Positions 1-8,497 of a stretch of DNA of 64,000 bases are shown one piece after another (the first letter of the stretch is position 1; every line of letters begins with the position of its first letter). The translations under genes and the position numbers were made by a program. Source of the DNA: Fodinicurvata halophila (GTDB taxonomy: Bacteria > Pseudomonadota > Alphaproteobacteria > Kiloniellales > DSM-21159). The DNA is taken from assembly GCF_042651425.1 (NCBI RefSeq), contig NZ_JBHSCW010000003.1, positions 248,001 to 312,000 on the forward strand, in the 5' to 3' direction. The notes under the pieces are model-generated. The model did no database searches and was not told the DNA's origin. It worked only from the letters and a program-made list of their open reading frames with translations.

Positions 1-30
1 CAACGACGCCGATACCCGTCCCGCCACGGC

Positions 31-1467
31 ATGAAGCGTCTCCGTTTCCCTGAGGCAGCACGGCTGCTGGGAAGGGGATACTCCAGGCGCTACAGGCTGA
101 CGGATTGGAAAACCGAGCTGGCGGCAACATTGCGGCTGGCCCTGCCGCTGGTGGCCCTGCAGCTTGGCCAGGTGGCCATCGAGACAACCGATGTCGTCAT
201 GATGGGCTGGCTGGGCCAGGACGCCCTCGCCGCCGGGGCGCTGGGCGTGCATGTCTTCATGTTCTTCTGGCTCTTCACGCTGGGCGTGCTCTCGGCGGTA
301 GCTCCCATGATATCGCAAGCCATCGGCGCCCGTGACGAGGTCGGGGCCCGCCGGACCGTGCGGCAGGGGCTCTGGGCGTCGCTTCTGGTTTCCCTGCCGT
401 CGATGGTCATACTCTGGTACAGCGAAGAGCTGCTGCTGCTGATCGGTCAGACTCCCATGGTTGCCGCGGACTCGCAGACTTATCTGCGGGCCGCGCTCTG
501 GGCCTTTCCCGCCAGCATGGGGTTCGTGGTCCTGAGGTACTTCATTTCCGCCCTTTCGAGACCGCGTGCCGCGATGGTGGCCATGCTCTCCTGTGTGGCG
601 CTGAACTTCGCGCTCAATGCTCTCCTGATGTTCGGCATGCTGGGATTTCCCCGCCTGGAACTTCTGGGCACGGGGATAAGCACGGCCCTGGTCCATACGG
701 CCATGTTTCTGGGGCTACTGGTCTATGTGCTGAAAGACTCGCAGTTCCGGAAATACGATCTTCTGGTGCGCTTCTGGAAGCCGGATTGGCAGCGCTTGTG
801 CCAGCTGTTGTCCCTGGGCCTGCCGATCGGTGTGATACTGATGAGTGAGGCAGGACTGTTCGCGGTTTCCTCGCTGATGATGGGCTGGCTCGGCACCACG
901 GCCCTGGCGGCCCATGCCGTAGCCATGCAATGCGCGACCGTGACCTTCATGATGCCGCTTGGCGTCAGCCAAGCCGCAACCGTTCGTATCGGCCTGGCCG
1001 CCGGCGCCGGCAGTCGGGAAGGTGTGCGCCAGGCCGGCTGGATCGCCCTGGGCCTGGGACTGGCGTTCATGTCCCTGTCTGCCCTCATGTTCCTTACCAT
1101 TCCCGAAGTGCTGATCGGCGCCTTCCTCAACCCTGACAATCCGGAGAATGCCGAGGCCTTTGCTCTTGGCATCTCTTTCCTGGCCGTGGCCGCGCTGTTC
1201 CAGTTGGCCGATGCGGGGCAGGTGGTTGGTGGCGGCATGCTGCGCGGCTTGAGCGATACCCGCGTTCCCATGATCTATGCTGCTTTCGGCTATTGGGGCA
1301 TAGGTATCGGAAGTGCCTGGCTGCTGGCCTTTCCCATGGGGTACGAAGGTGTAGGTATCTGGATGGGACTAGCCTTCGGCTTGACCACGGTGGCGATCCT
1401 GGCCATTCGCCGTTTCGGCCGGCGGACCGAACTCGGCCTTCTGGAAAGGGCGGTTTACAGGGGATGA
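31..1467 (+). CDS. MATE-family multidrug/cation antiporter (NorM-like)
   Basis: Inner-membrane exporter of the MATE family, which expels cationic drugs and metabolites in exchange for Na+ or H+. The 478 residues contain about twelve hydrophobic segments. The element VMMGWLG near residue 56 recurs as LMMGWLG near residue 283, as expected for the two-fold duplicated MATE fold. The reading frame stays open to the left edge of the window and no Shine-Dalgarno precedes the ATG used here, so the true start could lie upstream. The stop codon overlaps the tlyA start as ATGA, so the two are probably translationally coupled. The substrate cannot be told from sequence. Confidence 0.9.
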   Translation: MKRLRFPEAARLLGRGYSRRYRLTDWKTELAATLRLALPLVALQLGQVAIETTDVVMMGWLGQDALAAGALGVHVFMFFWLFTLGVLSAVAPMISQAIGARDEVGARRTVRQGLWASLLVSLPSMVILWYSEELLLLIGQTPMVAADSQTYLRAALWAFPASMGFVVLRYFISALSRPRAAMVAMLSCVALNFALNALLMFGMLGFPRLELLGTGISTALVHTAMFLGLLVYVLKDSQFRKYDLLVRFWKPDWQRLCQLLSLGLPIGVILMSEAGLFAVSSLMMGWLGTTALAAHAVAMQCATVTFMMPLGVSQAATVRIGLAAGAGSREGVRQAGWIALGLGLAFMSLSALMFLTIPEVLIGAFLNPDNPENAEAFALGISFLAVAALFQLADAGQVVGGGMLRGLSDTRVPMIYAAFGYWGIGIGSAWLLAFPMGYEGVGIWMGLAFGLTTVAILAIRRFGRRTELGLLERAVYRG

Positions 1468-2204
1468 GCAGGGAACGCGCCGACAGGCTTCTGGTTCGCC
1501 GCGGTCTCGCCCCCAGCCGGGAACAGGCGCAGGCCTTGATTGCGGGAGGGCATGTGCTGGTCAACGGGCACAGGGTGAGCAAGGCCAGCCAGCTGCTTGC
1601 GCCTGACAGTGAGCTGAGTCTCGAGGCGTCCGGCCCTCAGCGGGTCTCGCGCGCCGGAGAGAAACTGGACCATGCGCTTTCCCATTTCGAGCTGAATCCT
1701 CGCGGCTGCGTCGGCCTCGACATCGGGGCCTCCACCGGCGGCTTCACCGAAGTCCTGCTGCGCAAGGGGGCGGCGCGGGTTTATGCTGTGGACGTCGGGC
1801 ACGACCAGCTTGCGCCGGTCTTGCGGGGGGATCCGCGCGTGATCTGCCTGGAGGGGGTCAATGCGCGCCATCTGACATCCGGGGAAATTCCTGAAGAAGT
1901 GGACCTTCTGGTCTGTGATGCCAGTTTCATCTCGATTGCCAAGGTGCTGGAAAAAGCCATTTATTTCGTTCGGAAGGGGGGTGTTTTGGTGACCCTGGTC
2001 AAGCCGCAATTCGAGGTGGGACGTGGGCGTGTGGGCAAGGGCGGACTGGTACGCGATCCACAGCTGCACAAGGAGGTTTGTGAGGCGGCTGCCGACTGGT
2101 TGGCGGCCAAACCCGGCTGGCGCCTGCTGGGTCTGACGGACAGTCCTATTGCCGGCACTCGGGGCAACCGGGAGTTCCTCATGGCCGGACGCAGGGAGGA
2201 TTGA
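1464..2204 (+). CDS. tlyA: TlyA-family rRNA 2'-O-methyltransferase / hemolysin A homologue
   Basis: Members 2'-O-methylate cytidines in 16S and 23S rRNA. The first ~60 residues are an S4 RNA-binding domain (RADRLLVRRGLAPSREQA). An FtsJ-type Rossmann methyltransferase follows, with the SAM loop LDIGASTGGFTEVLL around residue 87 and VKPQFEVG further on. The 246-residue length is usual for TlyA. The start was set at the ATG overlapping the MATE stop (ATGA), because the S4 domain begins immediately after it. The gene converges on sppA with a gap of about 10 bp and no visible terminator. Confidence 0.92.
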   Translation: MSRERADRLLVRRGLAPSREQAQALIAGGHVLVNGHRVSKASQLLAPDSELSLEASGPQRVSRAGEKLDHALSHFELNPRGCVGLDIGASTGGFTEVLLRKGAARVYAVDVGHDQLAPVLRGDPRVICLEGVNARHLTSGEIPEEVDLLVCDASFISIAKVLEKAIYFVRKGGVLVTLVKPQFEVGRGRVGKGGLVRDPQLHKEVCEAAADWLAAKPGWRLLGLTDSPIAGTRGNREFLMAGRRED

Positions 2205-2214
2205 GCCTGTCCTG

Positions 2215-4038
2215 TCAGGGCTGCTCCGAGATGTCGCGCTGCAGGAGATCTCTGTGCCTGTCCGCGGAGAGCGGACCCAGGTTGTCCAGAAGCGGGGCCA
2301 GGCGTTCTGTCAGCATCACGAGCTTTTCCAGTCTCGCCAGGACCTCGGGGCTTTCGATCCGCCCCGCAAAGGTCTGGCGCAGCCAGTCGAGCAGGGCTTC
2401 GTCGGGATCCGGGAAGGGCGCCAGGCGAACCTCTTGATCGGCGGACAGGCCGGCCTCGTTTCGCGCGATCTCGATGGCACGGCGCAGGCCGCCCAGTTCG
2501 TCCACAAGACCCATGTCACGGGCATCCTGGCCGCTCCAGATGCGTCCGCCCGCCGCCGCTTCCACTTGCGACTGGTTCAAGCCGCGTCCCCGGGCAACCT
2601 TTTCTGTGAAGTCCGCATAGACACGGTCCAGGCCCTCCTGGAAGCGTTCCCATTGGGTCTCGTCAAAGTCCTCGTTCGTGCTCCATATATCTGCGTTCTC
2701 GCCGGCCTTGGCTCCATCCCAATTTACGCCCAGGCGATCCCAGAGGCCTGTCAGCACCAGCTTGCCGCCTGCAACACCGATGGACCCGGTTATGCTGCCG
2801 GGCAAGGCGAGGATGCGTGTTGCGGGAGCGGCGATAAAGTATCCGCCGCTGGCAGCCACCGAGCTCATGGAAGCTATGACGGGAACACCGCTTTCCCGTG
2901 CCTTGACCACTTCGCGCCAAATCGTGTCGGACGCGACATAGGAGCCTCCGGGACTGTCTATGCGCAGCAGGATGGCCGCGACGTCGTCATCCGAGGCGGC
3001 CTCTGCTATGGCATCGCTGATGCGGTCGGCAGCAGCTCCGGCAGCGGAGAGGGCACCGCCTTCGCTGTTGCCCAGCATGATCTGTCCGTTGACATGAACG
3101 AGCGCGATGACAGGGGCGTCCTCGCCGGCCTCTTCCTGCCGGCTTCCGTAGTCGGCGATGGATACGAAGGGAGGCGCCGAGGATTCGCTGCCATTGCTGT
3201 CGCCCTCGAAGCGGCCCATCAGTTCGTCCCAATAGCCCAGCCGGTCCACAAGGCCGGCCTCCAGGGCCTCCTGCGCGGCGTAGGGTCCCTGATCGATGGC
3301 CTCCCTGGCGCGGGCCTCGTCCAGTCCGCGTCCCTCTGCAATGGAAGCGGCGACCTGGGAGAACCAAGAGTCGAGAAGCTGCTGCAGATTGCTGCGGACT
3401 TCGGGGGACATGCTCTCGCGTGTCAGCGTATCCGCCAGGCCCTTGTACTCCAGGCGCTGATCGAAGCGGACCTCGACATCCCAGTCTTCCAGGACTTCTG
3501 CAAGAAAGGGGGTTTCCATCTGGAAGCCGATGAGATCCAGGTCACCGGAGGGTTGCAGCCAGATTTCGTCCATCGCCGTGGCCAGGTGGTAGTGCAGGGT
3601 CCCGTTCCCCGCTTCCCCGAAGCTTTCCGCAAACCCGATGGCGAACTTGCCGCTATCCTGGAAATCGTTCACCAGGCTGCGCAGTTCCTGTGCTTCGGCG
3701 GCGCTCAGATTGCCATATCCGAGCCGCACCACGAGGCCTTCCACAGCAGAGTCCTCGGCAGCCCGTTCCAGGGATTGTGTCAGGCTGGTCAGGCTGGGAG
3801 TCCTGCCAAGGCCTGAAATCGGCAGGCTCGGAGCGGACGCGTCCTCTGCCAGACCGTCTGCCGTGTCGAGCATCAGGACCATCCGCGAGGGCAACTCCTC
3901 CTGGCCCGTCCAGTCCTCGAAGTGGCTCTCGAAGTGCGTGAAAAGGAAGGCCACGCCCGCTACCAGCAGCAGGGCGAGAAATCCCACGCTTGCCAGGAAG
4001 CCGACCAGGCACTTCAGCAGGAAGACCACGAGACGCAT
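2215..4038 (-). CDS. sppA: Signal peptide peptidase SppA, 67K type
   Basis: Membrane-anchored S49 serine protease that degrades cleaved signal peptides in the inner membrane and periplasm. Numbered from a GTG four codons upstream, an N-terminal membrane anchor covers residues 6-37 and two tandem S49 domains follow. Lys203 (EYKGLADTLTRESMSPE) and Ser401 (SSVAASGGYFIAAPA) match the Lys-Ser dyad of the long E. coli-type enzyme. The ~607-residue length fits the two-domain form, not the short SppA36K. The ATG at 4038 is preferred because a GGAG lies about 11 bases upstream; the GTG at 4050 overlaps that GGAG. It diverges from the RNA methyltransferase gene. Confidence 0.93.
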   Translation of the reverse strand: MRLVVFLLKCLVGFLASVGFLALLLVAGVAFLFTHFESHFEDWTGQEELPSRMVLMLDTADGLAEDASAPSLPISGLGRTPSLTSLTQSLERAAEDSAVEGLVVRLGYGNLSAAEAQELRSLVNDFQDSGKFAIGFAESFGEAGNGTLHYHLATAMDEIWLQPSGDLDLIGFQMETPFLAEVLEDWDVEVRFDQRLEYKGLADTLTRESMSPEVRSNLQQLLDSWFSQVAASIAEGRGLDEARAREAIDQGPYAAQEALEAGLVDRLGYWDELMGRFEGDSNGSESSAPPFVSIADYGSRQEEAGEDAPVIALVHVNGQIMLGNSEGGALSAAGAAADRISDAIAEAASDDDVAAILLRIDSPGGSYVASDTIWREVVKARESGVPVIASMSSVAASGGYFIAAPATRILALPGSITGSIGVAGGKLVLTGLWDRLGVNWDGAKAGENADIWSTNEDFDETQWERFQEGLDRVYADFTEKVARGRGLNQSQVEAAAGGRIWSGQDARDMGLVDELGGLRRAIEIARNEAGLSADQEVRLAPFPDPDEALLDWLRQTFAGRIESPEVLARLEKLVMLTERLAPLLDNLGPLSADRHRDLLQRDISEQP

Positions 4039-4145
4039 TGGGCAGGGCACTCCAGCGGATGTTGCAATTCACTGTAACGGTCGTCATACAGCGCTTCCAG
4101 GCAGTCTTATACGCCATGCACCGGGAAGGAAAGATCAGGCAAGCA

Positions 4146-5444
4146 ATGGGACGCCGTGCACGAAAGGGAGGAGGCCGGCAGGCAGTCGTTGAGATCGAGG
4201 CCCTGGGCGGGCGAGGGGATGGCGTGGCCACCCTCGAAGGCCGGCCTGTCTTCGTGCCCGTGACCTTGCCGGGCGATCGCCTGCGGGTGCGGCTGACGGC
4301 CGAGAAGGCCGGCGGTTGGCGGGGCGAACCGCTGGAGCTTCTCGAGGAAGGGCCGGATAGAATGGAGCCGCCCTGTCGGCACTTCGGCCCTTGTGGCGGC
4401 TGTCAGCTGCAGCATCTTTCCAAGGAGACATACGACTCGTGGAAAAGGAACCTGCTCGTCCAGGCGTTGAGCCGGGCTGACGTGCAGGCTGGAGAGATCG
4501 GGCCGTTGCGCCAGGTTTCCCCTCGTACGAGACGTCGTGCCCTGCTGGCGGCGCGACCTTCGGGGGACGGGGTAGAGCTTGGTTTCCGCGAGCGGTTCAG
4601 CCATCGGATCGTGGCCCTGAAAGAATGCCACATCCTGACGCCGAGCCTCTTCAGCTTGTGCCGAACTCTCAAGAAATACTTACAGCCATTTCTGGAAAAA
4701 GATGAAATTGCTGATCTTTATATCGCGGAAGTGGACAATGGCTTCGATGTCCTTCTCAGTGGGGTGGGCGCGCCAGATCTGGAAGCACGAGAGGTGTTCG
4801 CGAACCCTGAACGGTTGCCCGAGATCCGGCGGTTTGCCTGGCGCGAGGCGTCGGATGCGCCTGTCGAGCCTGTGGTTGAACGCTCTGCACCTGAGGTTCG
4901 CTTTGGAGAGGTTATCGTTCGACCGCCGCCGGGCGCGTTCCTCCAGCCGACTGCGGATGGCGAAAAGCTATTGGTCGAGACCGTTCTGGAAGGTGTTCCC
5001 GCAACGACGGGATCCGTGCTGGACCTCTTTTCGGGCTGTGGAACCTTCACGTTTCACCTGGCGCAAAGGGCGTCGGTCAGGGCTGTCGAAGGAGAGAGCA
5101 CAACTCTCTCCGCTTTGCAGGCGGCAGCCAATGGCCACGGGCTTGCCGGGCGCGTCCAGGCCGAACACAGGGATCTTTTCCGCCAGCCCCTGAGGCCCGA
5201 GGAACTGAACGGCTTTGATGTCGTCGTTTTCGATCCCCCGCGCAGCGGTGCAAAGGAACAGGCGGCGCATCTGGCGGACAGCTCGGTGCCTTGCGTGATC
5301 GGCGTTTCCTGCAATCCGGCGACTTTCGCGCGCGACGCCGCCATTCTGGCCGAGGGCGGATACAAACTGGAGAGCGTGGTCCCGGTGGACCAGTTTCTCT
5401 GGGCGGCGCATCTGGAGGTGGTCGGTATCTTCACGCGTGCTTGA
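4146..5444 (+). CDS. TrmA/RumA-family RNA (uracil-C5) methyltransferase
   Basis: SAM-dependent enzyme that makes 5-methyluridine in rRNA or tRNA. An N-terminal TRAM-like beta region comes first. The four iron-sulfur ligands of the RumA type are present (C77, C83, C86 and C161 from this start). The catalytic domain has LDLFSGCGTF for SAM, DPPRSG, and the nucleophile in GVSCNPATFARD. This start (432 aa) follows an AGGCAAGCA leader; an in-frame ATG at 4116 has no ribosome-binding site. Whether the target is 23S U747/U1939 or tRNA U54 cannot be decided here. Confidence 0.9.
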   Translation: MGRRARKGGGRQAVVEIEALGGRGDGVATLEGRPVFVPVTLPGDRLRVRLTAEKAGGWRGEPLELLEEGPDRMEPPCRHFGPCGGCQLQHLSKETYDSWKRNLLVQALSRADVQAGEIGPLRQVSPRTRRRALLAARPSGDGVELGFRERFSHRIVALKECHILTPSLFSLCRTLKKYLQPFLEKDEIADLYIAEVDNGFDVLLSGVGAPDLEAREVFANPERLPEIRRFAWREASDAPVEPVVERSAPEVRFGEVIVRPPPGAFLQPTADGEKLLVETVLEGVPATTGSVLDLFSGCGTFTFHLAQRASVRAVEGESTTLSALQAAANGHGLAGRVQAEHRDLFRQPLRPEELNGFDVVVFDPPRSGAKEQAAHLADSSVPCVIGVSCNPATFARDAAILAEGGYKLESVVPVDQFLWAAHLEVVGIFTRA

Positions 5445-5475
5445 CCGTGCCGCGTGCAGAGGCATAAATGCGAGC

Positions 5476-5736
5476 ATGTTCGGACTTCCCTCCCTTACCA
5501 AGCTACTGGTGCTGGTGGTCGTCGTGCTGGTTGTCTGGTACGGCTTCAAACTGGTCAACCGCCTGGATGCCGCCCGCAAGTCGGAGGCCAAGCTGCGGGC
5601 GTATGAGCGCGAGAAGGAAGAGGAAGCGCGCAAGGCCAGAGGCGAGGTCGAGGAGATGCAGGCCTGTGGCTATTGCGGCGCCTATGTTCCGGCCAGCCAT
5701 CCCCAGAATTGCGGGCGCGCCGACTGTCCCTACTGA
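5476..5736 (+). CDS. Small membrane protein with C-terminal zinc-ribbon-like Cys motif
   Basis: An 86-residue protein with one N-terminal membrane helix (LLVLVVVVLVVWYGF), a charged probable coiled coil (roughly residues 30-60, rich in Lys, Glu, Arg), and a tail CGYCGAYVPASHPQNCGRAD followed by CPY. The four cysteines in two pairs (CxxC and CxxxxC) suggest a small metal site. The architecture resembles the PP0621-type small proteins. Function is unknown. It starts 31 bp after the methyltransferase stop, so it may share its transcript. Confidence 0.75.
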   Translation: MFGLPSLTKLLVLVVVVLVVWYGFKLVNRLDAARKSEAKLRAYEREKEEEARKARGEVEEMQACGYCGAYVPASHPQNCGRADCPY

Positions 5737-5745
5737 CAGCGTAAC

Positions 5746-7236
5746 CTACTGAGCCAGCACCTCTGCTGCCTCCCGTGTTCGATCCACCGAGCCGGCAACC
5801 TGCGTCGCGGCCTGTCGTATGGCGGAGATATTCTCCGAGAAATTTCCGATTGTTTGCGAGATGTCCGAGATGTTCTCGGAGACCGCCCCTGTGACCGCGC
5901 TTTGCTGTTCCATGGCCGAGGTAATTTCGACAGCGCTATCCTTGGCGTCCTGTACAGAGGCCTGGATACGCTCCAGCGCCTTAGCGGAATCTTCTGAAAC
6001 CTGCTGAATACTTCTGATCTGTTCTGAAACCTGCTCCGTGGCCTGTCCGGCCTGTCCGGCCAATGTCTTGACTTCGCTGGCCACGACGGCAAATCCCTTG
6101 CCAGCGTCTCCAGCGCGGGCGGCTTCAATGGCGGCATTCAGGGCAAGCAGGTTGATGTGGCCCGCTATCCCCTGAATGGTTTCGATGATCGTACTCATGG
6201 AAGATGCTGAATCGGCCATGTGACGAGTCGATTCATTGGCTTTCCGGGTTTGCTCCAGCATCTGTTCCGTCGCATCCCGTGTTTCGATCATATTGTGCGA
6301 GACGTGCCGCACCGTAGTAGCCAGTTCCTCAGCGCTGGCGGCTACGTCACGCGCCATCGTCGAGGCATTGTCCACCATGCTCACGGCCTCTTCAGCCCTG
6401 CTGTCCAGTCCAGCGATACTCTGGTCGACCTCTATGAAATTGGTATCGAGAATCGATTTGAGCTTCAGCAGCATGCTGACCTGATCGGTGACGTCGCTGG
6501 CAAATTTCACGACCTTGATGGGTCGTCCCTCGTGGTCCAGCACAGGGTTGTAGCTGGCTTCGATCCATACGGCTTTTCCCTGCTTGGTCAGGCGCTTGAA
6601 CTGGTCGGCATGAAACCTCCCCTGGGACAACGCCTGCCAGAAATCGGCATAGGCCGCGCTTTCGCGTTCTTCGGGCTCCACGAATAGGCTGTGATGACGG
6701 CCTTGCACCTCTTCCAGGGTGTATCCCATGAGTTTCAGGAAATTCTCGTTGGCTGTCAGGATGTGGCCTTGCGGATCAAACTCGATAATGGCCTGCGAGC
6801 GGCTGGTTGCATCCAGGATGCTCTGAAGCATTAGCCGTTCGTTGATCCGAGCCGATACATCGCTTGCAAACTTGACCACCTTGAGCGTTCGTCCTCGCGA
6901 ATCAAGAACCGGACTGTAGGTTGCTTCCATCCATATACGCTGTCCGTCGCGGCCGATCCGCAGGAATGTGGCTTGCCGGGCGTTTCCGCTGCGTAGCGCT
7001 TCCCAGAAGGCCTTGTATTCCTGCGTTTCACTCTCGCCTTCCGGCAGGAGTATCCTGTGATGTTGTCCAAGGATATCCTGCAGGCCGTACCCAGTGATGT
7101 TCAGGAAGTTCTGGTTGGCCTCCAGTATGTGCCCGTGAGGGTCGAATTCGATGCGTGCCATCGATCGGTCGAGCGCAACAAAAACCTGGTCGGCGGCGCG
7201 TTTGTCGCGACCGGAAAGCAATTCCTTGAAAGACAT
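5746..7236 (-). CDS. Cytoplasmic PAS-PAS methyl-accepting chemotaxis protein
   Basis: A 496-residue chemoreceptor without membrane helices, so it should sit in a soluble signalling cluster and report to CheA/CheW. Two similar PAS domains occupy about residues 25-130 and 145-250; both end in the same VVKFASDV element, which indicates tandem duplication. The signalling helical hairpin follows, with the conserved tip INLLALNAAIEAARAGDAGK and GFAVVASEVKTLAGQA. The PAS pair may bind haem or flavin and sense oxygen or redox state, as in Aer-like receptors, but no ligand-defining residues were identified. It converges on the small membrane protein. Confidence 0.93.
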   Translation of the reverse strand: MSFKELLSGRDKRAADQVFVALDRSMARIEFDPHGHILEANQNFLNITGYGLQDILGQHHRILLPEGESETQEYKAFWEALRSGNARQATFLRIGRDGQRIWMEATYSPVLDSRGRTLKVVKFASDVSARINERLMLQSILDATSRSQAIIEFDPQGHILTANENFLKLMGYTLEEVQGRHHSLFVEPEERESAAYADFWQALSQGRFHADQFKRLTKQGKAVWIEASYNPVLDHEGRPIKVVKFASDVTDQVSMLLKLKSILDTNFIEVDQSIAGLDSRAEEAVSMVDNASTMARDVAASAEELATTVRHVSHNMIETRDATEQMLEQTRKANESTRHMADSASSMSTIIETIQGIAGHINLLALNAAIEAARAGDAGKGFAVVASEVKTLAGQAGQATEQVSEQIRSIQQVSEDSAKALERIQASVQDAKDSAVEITSAMEQQSAVTGAVSENISDISQTIGNFSENISAIRQAATQVAGSVDRTREAAEVLAQ

Positions 7237-7573
7237 CTTTGTTTCATTCCTTGATCTTATGACTACCTGTCGTCGGGGTGTCTCTCATCCCACATGCATG
7301 TCCTGATACGCGTAGGTAGACCATTCGGATGAACCGAACCGCGGGGTAAATTCAGTAATTTATATTTCTCAATGCGTTACTTGTTGAAATTCTCTTTTCA
7401 TATCATTTTGCGACCGACCCGAAGGCCTGTGCGGGGCATTCGAAGGGGGAAGGCTTGGAGTATGGATACCAGGATGGTGGTGGGGAGAAGGGGCTGCCCT
7501 CCGGCGGCTTGATTTGCCGACCTCCTCTCTATAGGGTGCGCTCGCCTTCAGAAGCGCAATTCCGATTGTTTTC
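7237..7573. other. Divergent intergenic region, MCP / glyQ
   Basis: About 337 bp without a gene, holding the promoters of the minus-strand chemoreceptor and of plus-strand glyQ. The middle (about 7345-7410) is AT-rich. Before glyQ a TTGATT at 7509 and a TATAGG at 7530 could be -35/-10 elements, but the 15-base spacer is short. No Shine-Dalgarno precedes the glyQ ATG. No riboswitch fold or T-box was recognised. Confidence 0.4.
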
Positions 7574-8497
7574 ATGCCCAAGATCGCTGCCGACCCGAAG
7601 ACCTGTTTCCAGAGTCTGATACTCAAGCTGCAAAGCTATTGGGCGGAGCAGGGCTGCGTCCTGCTGCAGCCCTATGACATGGAGGTGGGCGCCGGCACTT
7701 TCCATCCGGCTACGACCCTGCGGTCCCTGGGGCCGGAGCGGAACTGGAACTGCGCCTATGTCCAGCCGTCGCGCCGCCCGACCGACGGCCGCTATGGCGA
7801 GAATCCCAATCGGCTGCAGCATTATTACCAGTTCCAGGTCCTGATGAAGCCGTCGCCCGCCGACATCCAGGAGCTCTATCTGGGCAGCCTGGAGGCCATG
7901 GGAATCAATCCCCTGGAGCACGACATTCGTTTCGTCGAGGATGACTGGGAAAGCCCGACACTTGGCGCCTGGGGGCTGGGTTGGGAGGTCTGGTGCGACG
8001 GCATGGAGGTCACCCAGTTCACCTATTTCCAGCAGGTGGGCGGTATCGACTGCGACCCGGTGCCCGTCGAGCTGACCTACGGGCTGGAGCGCCTGGCCAT
8101 GTACGTGCAGGGCGTGGACAACGTCTATCACCTGGACTGGGACGGCCTGCCCGAGGCCAGAGGCGGCAAGTGCTACGGCGATGTCTTCCTGCAGGCCGAA
8201 CGGGAGTTCTCGGCCTATAATTTCGAGCATGCGGAGACGCAGCGGCTGTTCCGCCATTTTGCCGATGCGGAGGCGGAATGCGCCCTGCTGCTGGAACAGA
8301 AGCTGGCCCTACCAGCCTATGACCAATGCATGAAGGCAAGCCATCTCTTCAATCTGCTGGATGCGCGCGGTGTTATCTCGGTTACCGAGCGGCAGGCCTA
8401 TATCGGCAGGGTGCGCGCACTTGCCAAGGGCTGTTGCGAGGTTTGGGTGAGCAGCTTTGCCGGGAACGAACAGGCACGGGAGGCGACAGGTGCCTGA
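7574..8497 (+). CDS. glyQ: Glycyl-tRNA synthetase alpha subunit
   Basis: Catalytic alpha subunit of the bacterial alpha2beta2 glycyl-tRNA synthetase, which charges tRNA-Gly. Family signatures are clear: YWAEQGCVLLQPYDMEVGAG near the N-terminus, then TFHPAT, and SRRPTDGRYGENPNRLQHYY. The 307 residues match the family. The last codons overlap the glyS start by 8 bases, as usual for this subunit pair. Confidence 0.97.
   Translation: MPKIAADPKTCFQSLILKLQSYWAEQGCVLLQPYDMEVGAGTFHPATTLRSLGPERNWNCAYVQPSRRPTDGRYGENPNRLQHYYQFQVLMKPSPADIQELYLGSLEAMGINPLEHDIRFVEDDWESPTLGAWGLGWEVWCDGMEVTQFTYFQQVGGIDCDPVPVELTYGLERLAMYVQGVDNVYHLDWDGLPEARGGKCYGDVFLQAEREFSAYNFEHAETQRLFRHFADAEAECALLLEQKLALPAYDQCMKASHLFNLLDARGVISVTERQAYIGRVRALAKGCCEVWVSSFAGNEQAREATGA

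Noticed and set aside
2149..3816. 555-codon frame antisense to sppA
   Set aside because: Shadow frame without a recognisable domain or ribosome-binding site; SppA motifs are all on the other strand.
7440..7573. Glycine riboswitch or T-box before glyQ
   Set aside because: Purine-rich but without the conserved cores; T-boxes are not expected in this group.
8457..8489. ATG-start extension of GlyS
   Set aside because: The added residues do not resemble GlyS; the GTG at 8490 has a proper GGGAGG and gives the family N-terminus.
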